Source: Kribbella kalugense (GTDB lineage: Bacteria; Actinomycetota; Actinomycetes; Propionibacteriales; Kribbellaceae). Taken from it: 64,000 nucleotides of DNA. The stretch spans positions 1 through 64,000 of the forward strand of contig NZ_SODF01000001.1 of NCBI RefSeq assembly GCF_004365875.1, read 5' to 3'. The notes under the pieces are model-generated. The model was not told the DNA's origin. It did no database searches and saw only the letters and a list, made by a program, of their open reading frames with translations. Positions 42,047 through 49,927 of this stretch are shown piece after piece. The translations under genes and the position numbers were made by a program. Position 1 is the stretch's first letter; each line of letters opens with the position of its first letter.

Positions 42047-42868
42047 ATGAAGGTTCATCACCTCAACTGCGGTTCGATGCGCGAGGTCAATCCGCCGGAA
42101 GGGGCCGGGCTGGCGCCGGCGCGGGTCGTGAATCACTGTCTTCTGATCGAGACGGATACAGCCGGCCTGGTGCTGGTCGACGCGGGCTTCGGTACTGCGG
42201 ACATCGCGCGCAGCGAGGAGACTCTCGGCCAGACGTTCCTCCAGCGGGCTGAACCGGTACTCGACCCGTCGGAGATCGCCGTACGCCAGGTCGAGCGGCT
42301 CGGTTACCGCGCCGGCGACGTACGGCACATCGTGCTCACTCACCTGGACCTCGACCACACCGGCGGTCTGGTCGACTTCCCGGACGCGACGGTCCATCTG
42401 CACGATGCGGAGTACCGGGTGGGTATGGCGGCCACTAGCCAGCACCCGGAGCACGCCATCCGTCGGCGGCCGGCGCATTGGGCTCACCGGCCGCACTGGG
42501 CTACCTATAGCGACCAGAAGGGCAGTTGCTGGTTCGGCTTCGACGCACTGGAGCTGAACGGTCTGCCGGAGGAGATCAAGTTGATCCCGCTCGCTGGGCA
42601 CACCGAGGGGCACTGCGCCGTAGCGGTGCGGGACACCGACAAGTGGTTGCTGCATGCCGGTGACGCCTTCTACCACCACGGCGAGGTTGACCCGGAGAAC
42701 CGCTGGAATCTGCCGGGTTGGGAGGCCCTGGAGGAGATCACCGAAACCGACCGCCCGCTGCGCGTCGCCAACCACGCCAGGTTGCGTGAACTGATCCGGG
42801 ACCATGGCGACGAAGTGGAGGTCTTCTCGGCGCACGATCCCTGGTCGCTCGCTTTGTCCAAGAGGTGA
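42047..42868 (+). CDS. Metallo-beta-lactamase-fold hydrolase (lactonase-like)
   Basis: The 273-residue protein has the metal motif HxDxDH in VLTHLDLDHTGG (H99, D101, D103, H104). Further ligands are in LAGHTEGHCAVAV and LLHAGDAFYHHGEVD. The layout resembles N-acyl-homoserine lactonases and related lactone hydrolases. The N terminus MKVHHLNCGSMREV is typical of that branch. Quorum quenching or detoxification is possible; the substrate is not known. It has a CTAAGGAG site and is controlled by the divergent TetR gene by inference. Confidence 0.88.
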   Translation: MKVHHLNCGSMREVNPPEGAGLAPARVVNHCLLIETDTAGLVLVDAGFGTADIARSEETLGQTFLQRAEPVLDPSEIAVRQVERLGYRAGDVRHIVLTHLDLDHTGGLVDFPDATVHLHDAEYRVGMAATSQHPEHAIRRRPAHWAHRPHWATYSDQKGSCWFGFDALELNGLPEEIKLIPLAGHTEGHCAVAVRDTDKWLLHAGDAFYHHGEVDPENRWNLPGWEALEEITETDRPLRVANHARLRELIRDHGDEVEVFSAHDPWSLALSKR

Positions 42869-42902
42869 TCTAACAGCCAAAACCAGTATTACCTGTTAGA
42901 GT
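42869..42902. promoter_or_regulatory. Inverted repeat over the CGNR gene promoter
   Basis: TCTAACAG at 42869-42876 is repeated inverted as CTGTTAGA at 42893-42900. The right arm overlaps a TAGAGT box (42897-42902) that fits a -10 element for the CGNR gene, whose GTG lies 22 bases further on. It may be an operator for that regulator. It could also be a weak terminator of the upstream hydrolase gene. Confidence 0.5.
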
Positions 42903-42923
42903 CGAACCCGGAGGTGGTTCCGG

Positions 42924-43478
42924 GTGACGTATCGGCCGGAGTTGATCGGCGGGCATCTCGCGCTCGACCTCGTCAACACCGTGGCGTGGCGATTCGACCC
43001 CGGGCGAACTGTCGATCGGTTCGCGGACCTGTCGAACGTGGAGCAGTGGCTGCTTGCCGCCGGTGTGGCCACAGACCGAGCAGTGGTGACGCCACAGTTG
43101 CGCGACGACCTCGTGGCTGCGCGAGACGTCGCGTACGACATTCTGGGACCACTCGCCATCGGAGACCGGCCGGGCCGCGCGAAGATCGGCGCGTTGCAGG
43201 GCCTGATCTCCGAGGTTGTCCGGACGGCGTCTCCCGAGGTGATCCCGTTCGGTTGGCGGGCCGATGATCCGGGCCTCGCTGTCCGGTTGGCGGTCTGGCG
43301 GCTCTTCGAGGACGAGGACCTGGGCCGGTTACGCCGATGCGGAGATGACGGTTGCGGCTGGCTGTTCCTGGACCGGAGCAAGAACGGGTCGCGCCGGTGG
43401 TGCAGTTCGGCCGACTGCGGCAATCGGGCTCGCGCTCGACGGCACTACGCGCGAGCCCGGGACGGATCGACAGCATGA
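42924..43478 (+). CDS. CGNR zinc-finger/ABATE-domain regulator
   Basis: The 184-residue protein has an N-terminal ABATE region (LIGGHLALDLVNTVAWR) and a C-terminal zinc finger with Cys ligands in RRCGDDGCGWLFLDRSKNGSRRWCSSADCGNRARARRHYAR. The CGNR signature is intact. Such proteins are thought to be DNA-binding stress regulators. It starts with GTG after a GGAGGTGG site. An ATGA overlap couples it to azlC, so it probably controls the branched-chain amino acid exporter. Confidence 0.92.
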   Translation: MTYRPELIGGHLALDLVNTVAWRFDPGRTVDRFADLSNVEQWLLAAGVATDRAVVTPQLRDDLVAARDVAYDILGPLAIGDRPGRAKIGALQGLISEVVRTASPEVIPFGWRADDPGLAVRLAVWRLFEDEDLGRLRRCGDDGCGWLFLDRSKNGSRRWCSSADCGNRARARRHYARARDGSTA

Positions 43479-44182
43479 CGGGATCTGGCCGGCAGTCGTT
43501 CGCCCGCGGGCTTCGGCTCGGCATCGGGCCGGGGCTCGCGACCGGCGTACTGGCATTGAATTTCGGTGCCGAGGCGCGGGCGCGAGGCTGGGGGATGGTG
43601 GCGCCGGTCGCGTTCTCGGCGTTCGCGTTCAGTGGCTCGGCGCAGTTCACCTTGCTAAGTTCGTTGTCCGGGGCAACGGTTCTGGCGGCGATCGTCGCCG
43701 CCATGGTGATCAACGTGCGCTACCTGGTGATGAGCGTGGCGATCGCGCCGAGCCTGCGCGGAAGCCGGTTCGCCCGCCTGCTCCAGGCCCAGGCGATCGT
43801 CGACGCTTCGTTCGTGGCCGCGCACGACGAGGACGATCGGTACGACGTCTGGCGGCTGATCGGAGTCAGCGTGCCGCAATGGATCTGCTGGACCGGAGGC
43901 ACCGCCGTCGGCGTACTGGCCGCCCCGTCGCCGGATCTCATGCACCGGCTCGGCCTCGATGTGGCGTTCCCGGCGTTCTTCATCGTTCTACTGATCGAGG
44001 AAGTACGCCGGTCGCATCGTGCGGTCGCTGCCTGTCTGCTCGGCGCGGCGATCTCCGCCGGACTACTGTTCGTCACCAGTCCCAGCTACGCCTTGCTCGG
44101 CGCGGCTGTGGCCACCCTGATCGGACTACGAAGGAGGCCTGATGAAGCTGTGGTTGTGCGTACTAGCGGTCAGCGCCGCTAA
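43475..44182 (+). CDS. azlC: AzlC-family branched-chain amino acid exporter subunit
   Basis: The 235-residue membrane protein has the AzlC pattern: FARGLRLGIGPGLATGVLALNFG, FSAFAFSGSAQFTLL and INVRYLVMSVAIAPSL. Five or more helices are visible. AzlC and AzlD form the exporter of branched-chain amino acids and some analogues. It starts within the stop of the CGNR gene and overlaps azlD by 41 bases, which makes a coupled three-gene unit. Confidence 0.93.
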   Translation: MTGSGRQSFARGLRLGIGPGLATGVLALNFGAEARARGWGMVAPVAFSAFAFSGSAQFTLLSSLSGATVLAAIVAAMVINVRYLVMSVAIAPSLRGSRFARLLQAQAIVDASFVAAHDEDDRYDVWRLIGVSVPQWICWTGGTAVGVLAAPSPDLMHRLGLDVAFPAFFIVLLIEEVRRSHRAVAACLLGAAISAGLLFVTSPSYALLGAAVATLIGLRRRPDEAVVVRTSGQRR

Positions 44183-44441
44183 CTGGTTGATGAAAGCCGC
44201 CGGCCCATTGGTGCTCGGCAAGCGAGCTCTCCCGCCGGCATTGGTCCGCATCACTCAACTGACTGCGCCGGCGTTGCTCGCCGGCCTGATCGTCACCGAC
44301 CTCGGCGGCCGCACGATCGACTGGACCCAACTGGTCGGAGTAGCCGTCGCCGGCGTACTCAATCTGCTCCGGGTCCCAATCCTCCCAGCCGCCGCCGCAG
44401 GAGTCGCCGCCACAGCCCTCGTCCGCCTGGCGTCGGCCTAG
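44142..44441 (+). CDS. azlD: AzlD-family exporter subunit
   Basis: The 99-residue membrane protein begins MKLWLCVLAVSAANWLMKAAGPL and has three to four hydrophobic segments. It is the small partner of AzlC. The long 41-base overlap with azlC is unusual but both frames carry conserved family sequence. GGAGG lies before the ATG inside azlC. Its stop overlaps that of the convergent L,D-transpeptidase gene. Confidence 0.9.
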   Translation: MKLWLCVLAVSAANWLMKAAGPLVLGKRALPPALVRITQLTAPALLAGLIVTDLGGRTIDWTQLVGVAVAGVLNLLRVPILPAAAAGVAATALVRLASA

Positions 44442-45205
44442 TACTCGCCGTACACCTGGACCTTGGTGCCGATGGGGGTGTCGGCGTAGATCTGGTGGAT
44501 TTCGGGGCGGAGGACTCGGACGCAGCGGTGGCTGGCAGGGTACGGCTTGATCAGGGAGTTGACCCGGGAGCCGTGCAGGGCGATGCCGGGGCGGTCCTTG
44601 AGGAAGTAGAGGGAGTCGTACATGTACGCGTCTTCGTACAGACTGCTTTCGTGCGCGCCGGCCCACTTGCGCCAGACCGTGCCGGTGCGGTTCGGGGTGT
44701 CGTACCCGGGCTGACCGGTGGAGATCCAGACGATCCGCTTGATGGTCTTCCCGACGACCTGGTACAAGATCTGGCAGGTCTTGTTGACGTAGATGCCGGG
44801 GGAGCGGGTCGCCGCCGGGCGCTTGGTTGCGTTGAGCACCGAGTACGCGTCGTTCAGAGTCAGGCCGTCGCGGCTGATCGGCAGACCGTTCGTCTCGCGC
44901 CACGCACAGAGCGCCTGCTTGGCCCGCGCGGTGATGTCACCGTCGATGTCGCCGACCGGGTACCCGAGCTTGTCCAGCTGCCGTTCGACCCGGAGCGCGT
45001 AGTACGCCGGCGTCTGCTTCACCCTGGGCTTCGGCTTCACGGTGGGCTTCACAGTCGGCTCGGCTGTGGGCGTCGTACTAGAAGAAGACGCTGTGGGAGA
45101 AGGAGTTTTGGAGGGGCTCGTCTCGCTCGCGGCCACGTCGGAACATCCGGCGAGCACGAACGACAGTACGACGGCACCGGCGACCAGACCACGACGACGC
45201 GACAC
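44438..45205 (-). CDS. L,D-transpeptidase lipoprotein with peptidoglycan-binding domain
   Basis: The 255-residue protein has a lipobox (FVLAGC, Cys21) and a Ser/Thr/Pro linker. A peptidoglycan-binding-like domain (YYALRVERQLDKLGYPVGDIDGDITARAKQALCAWRETNG) and a YkuD domain follow. The catalytic motif is H211 with SHRCVRV around nucleophile C228. The usual Gly of SHGC is Arg227, a departure from the consensus. The enzyme would form 3-3 cross-links or attach proteins in the wall. The start is GTG at 45205 with GAGAGGGG upstream; the longer frame to 45232 is less likely. Confidence 0.9.
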   Translation of the reverse strand: MSRRRGLVAGAVVLSFVLAGCSDVAASETSPSKTPSPTASSSSTTPTAEPTVKPTVKPKPRVKQTPAYYALRVERQLDKLGYPVGDIDGDITARAKQALCAWRETNGLPISRDGLTLNDAYSVLNATKRPAATRSPGIYVNKTCQILYQVVGKTIKRIVWISTGQPGYDTPNRTGTVWRKWAGAHESSLYEDAYMYDSLYFLKDRPGIALHGSRVNSLIKPYPASHRCVRVLRPEIHQIYADTPIGTKVQVYGEY

Positions 45206-45345
45206 GTGCGACCCCTCTCTCAGCACTTTCAATGTCGCAGAAGCACACCGAGTAAGCGTGCAACGACCCGCCGAGACTAATGCGCGAGAGGTCCCCAGTC
45301 GTCCTAGATGCGTTTCCCGTCACCGAACCGTTGCCGACGTCCGGT

Positions 45346-45530
45346 CCCGGATCATCCCGTAACCGGCTGTACAGGTACCCGTCCCGCAGCCGCCCGACCC
45401 GGAACTCGCACCCGCGGATCAACCCTTCGAGCCGGAAACCCGTCCTCGGCGAACCGCCGTACGGCAGAGCGAGGGCGCATTCGGCACCTTGTTGCTGGAC
45501 GCAACCAATGACCTGGTCGCCCTCGCCGGG
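45346..45530 (-). pseudogene. GNAT acetyltransferase C-terminal remnant
   Basis: The minus strand encodes the end of a RimJ/RimL-type GNAT: one frame reads VASSNKVPNAPSLCRTAVRRFAEDG and a second frame continues FRLEGLIRGCEFRVGR and LRDGYLYSRLRDD. Removing one T from the GGGTTTCCGG run near 45440 joins the two. The N-terminal acetyl-CoA-binding part is absent and the natural stop appears lost. This explains most of the 325 bases between the L,D-transpeptidase and the next gene. Confidence 0.65.
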
Positions 45531-45947
45531 TCAGAGACCGAGGTCGCGGAGGAACTCGGGCTTGTAGGCCTGCAGTACGACGTACCGCGGGTCCGGGACC
45601 TCCATGTTCGCGTTCTTCGCCGCGTCACCGGCCGCGTCGTGCGGACCGACCGGAACGCTCGGGTCGGTCCAGTCCTGCTCGGCCGGGTTCCACCGGGTGA
45701 CGGTGTACGTCGCCTCGAGGTGATCGCCGGCCACCAGCTCCTTGGCGGTCCGCTCGGCCTCTTGCGCGTCGTCGAGCGTGTGCGTGTACATCAGCATCCG
45801 ATTCCCGTCCCGGGTCACCGTGACCTGACTCCCGAGCCGCTTCTGCGCGTCGTCATCAAGATCCAACGCCCGCAGCCGATCCCAGAACGTCAACCCGTGC
45901 CCCTCGTCACTGAGCACAACCTCAACCCGAAACTCCTCATCCGCCAT
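45531..45947 (-). CDS. Uncharacterised 138-residue protein
   Basis: A small soluble protein begins MADEEFRVEVVLSDEGHGLT. The order of a beta strand, DRLRALDLDDDAQKRLGSQVTVTRDGNRMLMYTH, then helix AQEAERTAKELV and a second beta part, suggests a ferredoxin-like alpha/beta fold. I recognise no named family. The start codon falls inside the end of the SEC-C gene, so the two are coupled. An ATG four codons upstream (45959) is an alternative. Confidence 0.72.
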   Translation of the reverse strand: MADEEFRVEVVLSDEGHGLTFWDRLRALDLDDDAQKRLGSQVTVTRDGNRMLMYTHTLDDAQEAERTAKELVAGDHLEATYTVTRWNPAEQDWTDPSVPVGPHDAAGDAAKNANMEVPDPRYVVLQAYKPEFLRDLGL

Positions 45948-46851
45948 GGGCGACACCATACCTACTCAGAGCCGAGGCAGGTTCGACGGTCGGTTCGACG
46001 GGTGGCAAAGGTCCGCCGCAGCACTTCTTGTACTTGACGCCAGATCCACACCAGCACGGCTCGTTACGCGGAGGTGGCCAGACGACCCGTCTACCGTCGG
46101 GCAGTTCGTCGTGCCGGATCCCGGCATCTCGCAGGCAATCGAGCAGACCGCCGTACGTCCAGGTGGCAACCGTGACACGCCGGCCCTCGGCGCGCAGGAC
46201 CCGCTCGACCAAGTGGCAGTAGGCGTCCGCGTTCTCGCCGATGAAGTGCCTGCGCCATCGCACGGCGTCGTCGAACTCGCCGCGATCCCAGACCTGGATC
46301 CGGCCGTCGCGCACCGTCGGATTGTGCAGCAGGTCGTGCAGATCGGCCTCTCTGTCCGCCGCCTCGTCCTCACCCGGGGAGCCCATCAGATCGAGGCCGT
46401 CGAGCGGCAGTCCCAACGCCCATTTCACGCGCCGACGGCCGGTCAGCAGATCCTGGATCCGGTGCAAGCCGCTGGTCACGTCTTCCGCGGTCAGTTGGTC
46501 GGCCGCGATTTCGTACCAGAGCAGAGCTTCGTCCAACTCGCCGCACCGCTCGAGCAGCTCGGCGGCGCCGCACCAAGCGAAGCTGTAGATCCGGTTGTTG
46601 GTCATCACGGCGCCGAGCTCGCTCCGCGCTTCGTCGTTGCTTCCCTCCTCGAACAGGAAGTCGGCATAATCCACCCGGGCGTCATCGCCGGCTGTGCCTC
46701 CCTCACTGATCAACTGCTGCCAGATCGCCAACGCTCGCTCAGTCCGTCTCATCTCCACGTGCTCCTGAGCGATGATCAGCAAGGTGAAGGTCCGGCCGAG
46801 GCCGGAATCTGTCTGGTGATTGCGGAGCTCCTCCGCCAGCGGGTCGTCCAT
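45937..46851 (-). CDS. TPR-like protein with C-terminal SEC-C zinc motif
   Basis: The 304-residue protein has helical repeats in its first 140 residues (RTERALAIWQQLISEGGTAG, then WCGAAELLERCGELDEALLWYEIA) like TPRs. The C-terminal SEC-C motif RNEPCWCGSGVKYKKCC is the zinc site found in SecA and many actinobacterial proteins. A middle region with DRGEFDDAVRWRRHF is not assigned. SEC-C motifs bind zinc and mediate protein contacts; the function is unknown. It overlaps the small downstream gene. Confidence 0.82.
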   Translation of the reverse strand: MDDPLAEELRNHQTDSGLGRTFTLLIIAQEHVEMRRTERALAIWQQLISEGGTAGDDARVDYADFLFEEGSNDEARSELGAVMTNNRIYSFAWCGAAELLERCGELDEALLWYEIAADQLTAEDVTSGLHRIQDLLTGRRRVKWALGLPLDGLDLMGSPGEDEAADREADLHDLLHNPTVRDGRIQVWDRGEFDDAVRWRRHFIGENADAYCHLVERVLRAEGRRVTVATWTYGGLLDCLRDAGIRHDELPDGRRVVWPPPRNEPCWCGSGVKYKKCCGGPLPPVEPTVEPASALSRYGVAHGG

Positions 46852-47006
46852 GCCCTGGAACGTATGCGGATCGGGCCCTCTGTTCGCGGGTCTCTTCGCG
46901 GCTGTGGATAACCGTCCCCTGACGAGCCCGGCGGCTAGTGCGGATGACCCCGACGACATGTGGGACAGGTGAATCGATTTCCTTCGATCGACTACAGTTC
47001 TTAGTC

Positions 47007-47894
47007 ATGGAGCTGAGGCACTTGGAACACTTCGTGGCGGTGGCGGAGGAGAAGCACTTCACCCGGGCCGCTGAGGCGATGTCGATCTCGCAATCGGGCC
47101 TGTCCGCCTCGATCCGTGCGCTCGAGCGTGAGCTCCGGGCTTCACTGTTCGTCCGGAACACCCGGAGCGTGGAGCTGACCGAGGCCGGACGGGCGCTGCT
47201 GTGCGAGGGACGTCGTACCCTTGCCGCCGCTGAAGCCGCCAAGGACGCGGTCGCCGCGGTCCAGGGGCTGCTGCGCGGTCACCTGACGGTCGGGCTCGAG
47301 CAGTGCCTCGGGGTGGTCGACGTACCGGCGCTGCTCGCGAAGTTCCGCTCCGCGTACCCCGGGGTCGAGATCGAGGTCCGCCAGGGCGGCTCCACCCCGA
47401 TGCTCGACGAACTGGCCTCCGGCCGTCTCGACGTCGCCTTCGTCGCCACTGCCGGCGACCCGATCGACGGACTCGACCTGCGACCGCTGTCCCGCGAGTC
47501 GATGGTCCTCGTCTGCGCGCCCGACCACCGTCTCGCGAAGGCATCCGCCGTCACGCTGGACGACCTGGCGGGGGAGTCCTTCGTCGACTTCGACCCGACC
47601 TGGGGCGCTCGCGCCATCTCCGACAGTGCCTTCACCACCGCCGGCGTCGCCCACCCGGTGACGATCGAGGTGAACGACGTACACACGCTGCTGGCCCTCG
47701 TCGCCTACGACCTCGGCGTGGCCCTCGTCCCCGAACGCATCGCCGCCAAACACGGCGACCACGTCACGGTCTCCCTGGCCCCCGGTGCCGCCTCCCCCTG
47801 GCAGGTCTCAGTAGCCGTCCCCACCGGCCCCGCCGCCTCCCTAGCCGCCGACGCCCTCATCGGCATGCTCCCAACAACCGCGGTCCACGCGTAG
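47007..47894 (+). CDS. LysR-family transcriptional regulator
   Basis: The 295-residue regulator has a classical LysR winged helix (MELRHLEHFVAVAEEKHFTRAAEAM, ISQSGLSASIRALERELRASLF) and a two-lobed effector domain. Its target is not adjacent in the divergent position: the SEC-C gene lies upstream and has no evident link. A TACAGT box at 46993-46998 lies eight bases before the ATG, so the transcript is probably leaderless. A hairpin terminator follows the stop. Confidence 0.93.
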   Translation: MELRHLEHFVAVAEEKHFTRAAEAMSISQSGLSASIRALERELRASLFVRNTRSVELTEAGRALLCEGRRTLAAAEAAKDAVAAVQGLLRGHLTVGLEQCLGVVDVPALLAKFRSAYPGVEIEVRQGGSTPMLDELASGRLDVAFVATAGDPIDGLDLRPLSRESMVLVCAPDHRLAKASAVTLDDLAGESFVDFDPTWGARAISDSAFTTAGVAHPVTIEVNDVHTLLALVAYDLGVALVPERIAAKHGDHVTVSLAPGAASPWQVSVAVPTGPAASLAADALIGMLPTTAVHA

Positions 47895-47896
47895 AA

Positions 47897-47928
47897 AGGC
47901 CGTCGCACCCCCGCGGGTACGACGGCCT
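47897..47928. terminator. Bidirectional terminator between LysR and aldo-keto reductase genes
   Basis: AGGCCGTCG at 47897-47905 pairs with CGACGGCCT at 47920-47928. CTTCGGT follows on the plus strand and AAA of the LysR 3' end flanks the other side. It lies two bases after the LysR stop and 14 bases before the convergent gene's stop. Confidence 0.8.
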
Positions 47929-47942
47929 CTTCGGTACTGCTG

Positions 47943-48917
47943 TTACCAGGCGTAGTCCTCGGGGGAGGTCTTGTAGCCGGGGAAGATCTCGTCGAGGCGG
48001 GCTAGGGCCTTCTCGTCGAGCTTGACGTCGACTGCGCGTACTGCGGACTCGAGCTGCTCCATGGTCCGCGGGCCGACGATCGGGCCGGTTACGGCCGGCT
48101 GGTGGAGGAGCCAGGCCAGGGCGAGTTCGCCCGGCTCGTGGCCGAGCTCGTCCGCGAAGGCCTCGTACTGCTCGATCTGCGGGCGCAGCTTCTCCAGGGT
48201 CTCCTTCGAGCGACCCTCGAGGCGACGTACGCCTTCGTTCTCCTTGCGGATGACGCCGCCGAGCAGACCGCCCTGCAGCGGGGACCACGGGATCACACCG
48301 AGGCCGTAGTACTGCGCCGCCGGCAGAACCTCGCGCTCGACGTCGCGCACCAGCAGGTTGTAGATCGACTGCTCGCTGACCAGGCCGATGTAGTTGCGTC
48401 GCGCCGCGGCCTCCTGGGCCTGCGCGATGTGCCAGCCCGCGAAGTTGCTGGAACCGGCGTACAGGATCTTGCCCTGCTGGATCGCGACCTCGATCGCCTG
48501 CCAGATCTCGTCCCACGGCGTCGCGCGGTCGACGTGGTGGAACTGGTACAGATCGATGTAGTCGGTCTGCAGCCGCTTCAGCGACGCGTCCAGCGCGCGC
48601 CGGATGTTGAGTGCGGACAGCTTGCCCTCGTTCGGCCAGCCGTCGCCCATGTCGCCGTAGACCTTGGTGGCGAGCACGGTCTTGTGCCGGTTCGCCGGGT
48701 CCTTCGCGAACCACTCGCCGATGATCTCCTCCGTCCGGCCCGGGTAGATGGCCCGCCCGTACCCGTTGGCCGTGTCGAAGAAGTTGATGCCCTTGTCATG
48801 CGCCGCGTCCATGATCGCGTGCGCGTCCCCCACCTCGGTGTGGGGCCCGAAGTTCATCGTCCCCAACACAATCCGACTAACCGACAACCCAGTACGCCCA
48901 AGATGAGTGAAGTCCAT
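47943..48917 (-). CDS. Aldo/keto reductase
   Basis: The 324-residue barrel enzyme begins MDFTHLGRTGLSVSRIVLGT. Catalytic positions are visible: D in FFDTANGYG, Tyr in the same segment, Lys in VLATKVYG, and His in LYQFHHVDR. The NADPH region is IVGPRTMEQLESAV. Family members reduce aldehydes and sugars. It lies 59 bases downstream of the sugar kinase gene on the same strand, so it may be the last gene of the sugar operon, but it could also have its own promoter. Confidence 0.92.
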   Translation of the reverse strand: MDFTHLGRTGLSVSRIVLGTMNFGPHTEVGDAHAIMDAAHDKGINFFDTANGYGRAIYPGRTEEIIGEWFAKDPANRHKTVLATKVYGDMGDGWPNEGKLSALNIRRALDASLKRLQTDYIDLYQFHHVDRATPWDEIWQAIEVAIQQGKILYAGSSNFAGWHIAQAQEAAARRNYIGLVSEQSIYNLLVRDVEREVLPAAQYYGLGVIPWSPLQGGLLGGVIRKENEGVRRLEGRSKETLEKLRPQIEQYEAFADELGHEPGELALAWLLHQPAVTGPIVGPRTMEQLESAVRAVDVKLDEKALARLDEIFPGYKTSPEDYAW

Positions 48918-48976
48918 ACCCACCACCCTTGCGCGCCGACGGCAACACTTCAAACAAAAGAATCAGGACAAAGCCA

Positions 48977-49927
48977 TCACCTGAGCTTCTGAGTCAACCT
49001 GTCCCGGGCGATTTCGGTCGGAGTGGCACCACCTTCGGCGATCGCATCCAGTAGCGCTCCGACCAGGGCCGGCGCCTGGGTATGGCGGAGATCGGCGTCG
49101 GGATCGCAGGTACGGCGGAGTGCGGCGTACAGCGGTGCATCGGGCTCTCGGACGAGGCCGCCCCCGACTACCACGGTCACTGGTCTGACCAGTCCACAGG
49201 TCCGAACGAGACTTCCGATGTAGTCCGTGATCCGCTCCGCCTGCGTGTTGACCAACCCGGCCACAACCGGGTCGTCGTCGACGAGAGCCAGGACCGATGG
49301 AGCGAGCGCCGCCTGCGCTGCGAATGTGAAGGCGTTGCCCCGCGCGGTCGTGATCTCGAGCATCTCCTCCGGCGTGGATGCTCCGAACAGCGGCGGCAGT
49401 ACGGCGGCAAGCTTCGTTGGCTCAGCCAGTCCGAGCTGAGCCAGATACACCGCTCGCAACGCCTCGTTCACCAGCCCGGCGCCACCCATCGGATGCTGCA
49501 GCCACCACGACAGCGCCAACTCCTTCTCCGGCCCGCGACCGGCCAGCGCAGCGCCCGTGCCCAGAACGACGGAGATGCCCTGCCCATCGAGCCGACCGCA
49601 TCGAATCAGGGCAAAGCCGTCGTTCTTGATGCTGAGGTCACTGAAGAGTGGTCCCAGCGCCGCACTCCAGAACTGCTCATCCGCGGGCCAGTCGACACCT
49701 GCCAAGCGGAAGGCCGCATGCCTGACGTCGGACGGGCGGATGTCGGCAGACGCGAGTACGTCGTCGATCAGGCCGAGGACGACCGACTTGGCGGCCCCCG
49801 GCCCGGCCGGCGCGTAGATGTCGCCGACGCCGCCCCGGGCGAGGCCGATCAGGTCACCTTCGGCCGTCGTCAACCCCGCCCAGGTCTTGGTGTTCCCGGC
49901 GTCGACGGCGAGAAAGACGTCTCTCAC
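48977..49927 (-). CDS. BadF/BadG-type ATPase, N-acetylglucosamine-kinase-like
   Basis: The 316-residue protein has the ASKHA fold motifs: DAGNTKTWAGL (phosphate 1), SVVLGTGAALAGRG (phosphate 2) and VVGGGLVREPD (adenosine). PMGGAGLVNEALRAVY lies between. Relatives phosphorylate N-acetylglucosamine or related sugars. In this operon it would phosphorylate the sugar brought in by the ABC importer or released by the GH4 enzyme. It starts with GTG in the stop of the GH4 gene (GTGA). Confidence 0.88.
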   Translation of the reverse strand: MRDVFLAVDAGNTKTWAGLTTAEGDLIGLARGGVGDIYAPAGPGAAKSVVLGLIDDVLASADIRPSDVRHAAFRLAGVDWPADEQFWSAALGPLFSDLSIKNDGFALIRCGRLDGQGISVVLGTGAALAGRGPEKELALSWWLQHPMGGAGLVNEALRAVYLAQLGLAEPTKLAAVLPPLFGASTPEEMLEITTARGNAFTFAAQAALAPSVLALVDDDPVVAGLVNTQAERITDYIGSLVRTCGLVRPVTVVVGGGLVREPDAPLYAALRRTCDPDADLRHTQAPALVGALLDAIAEGGATPTEIARDRLTQKLR

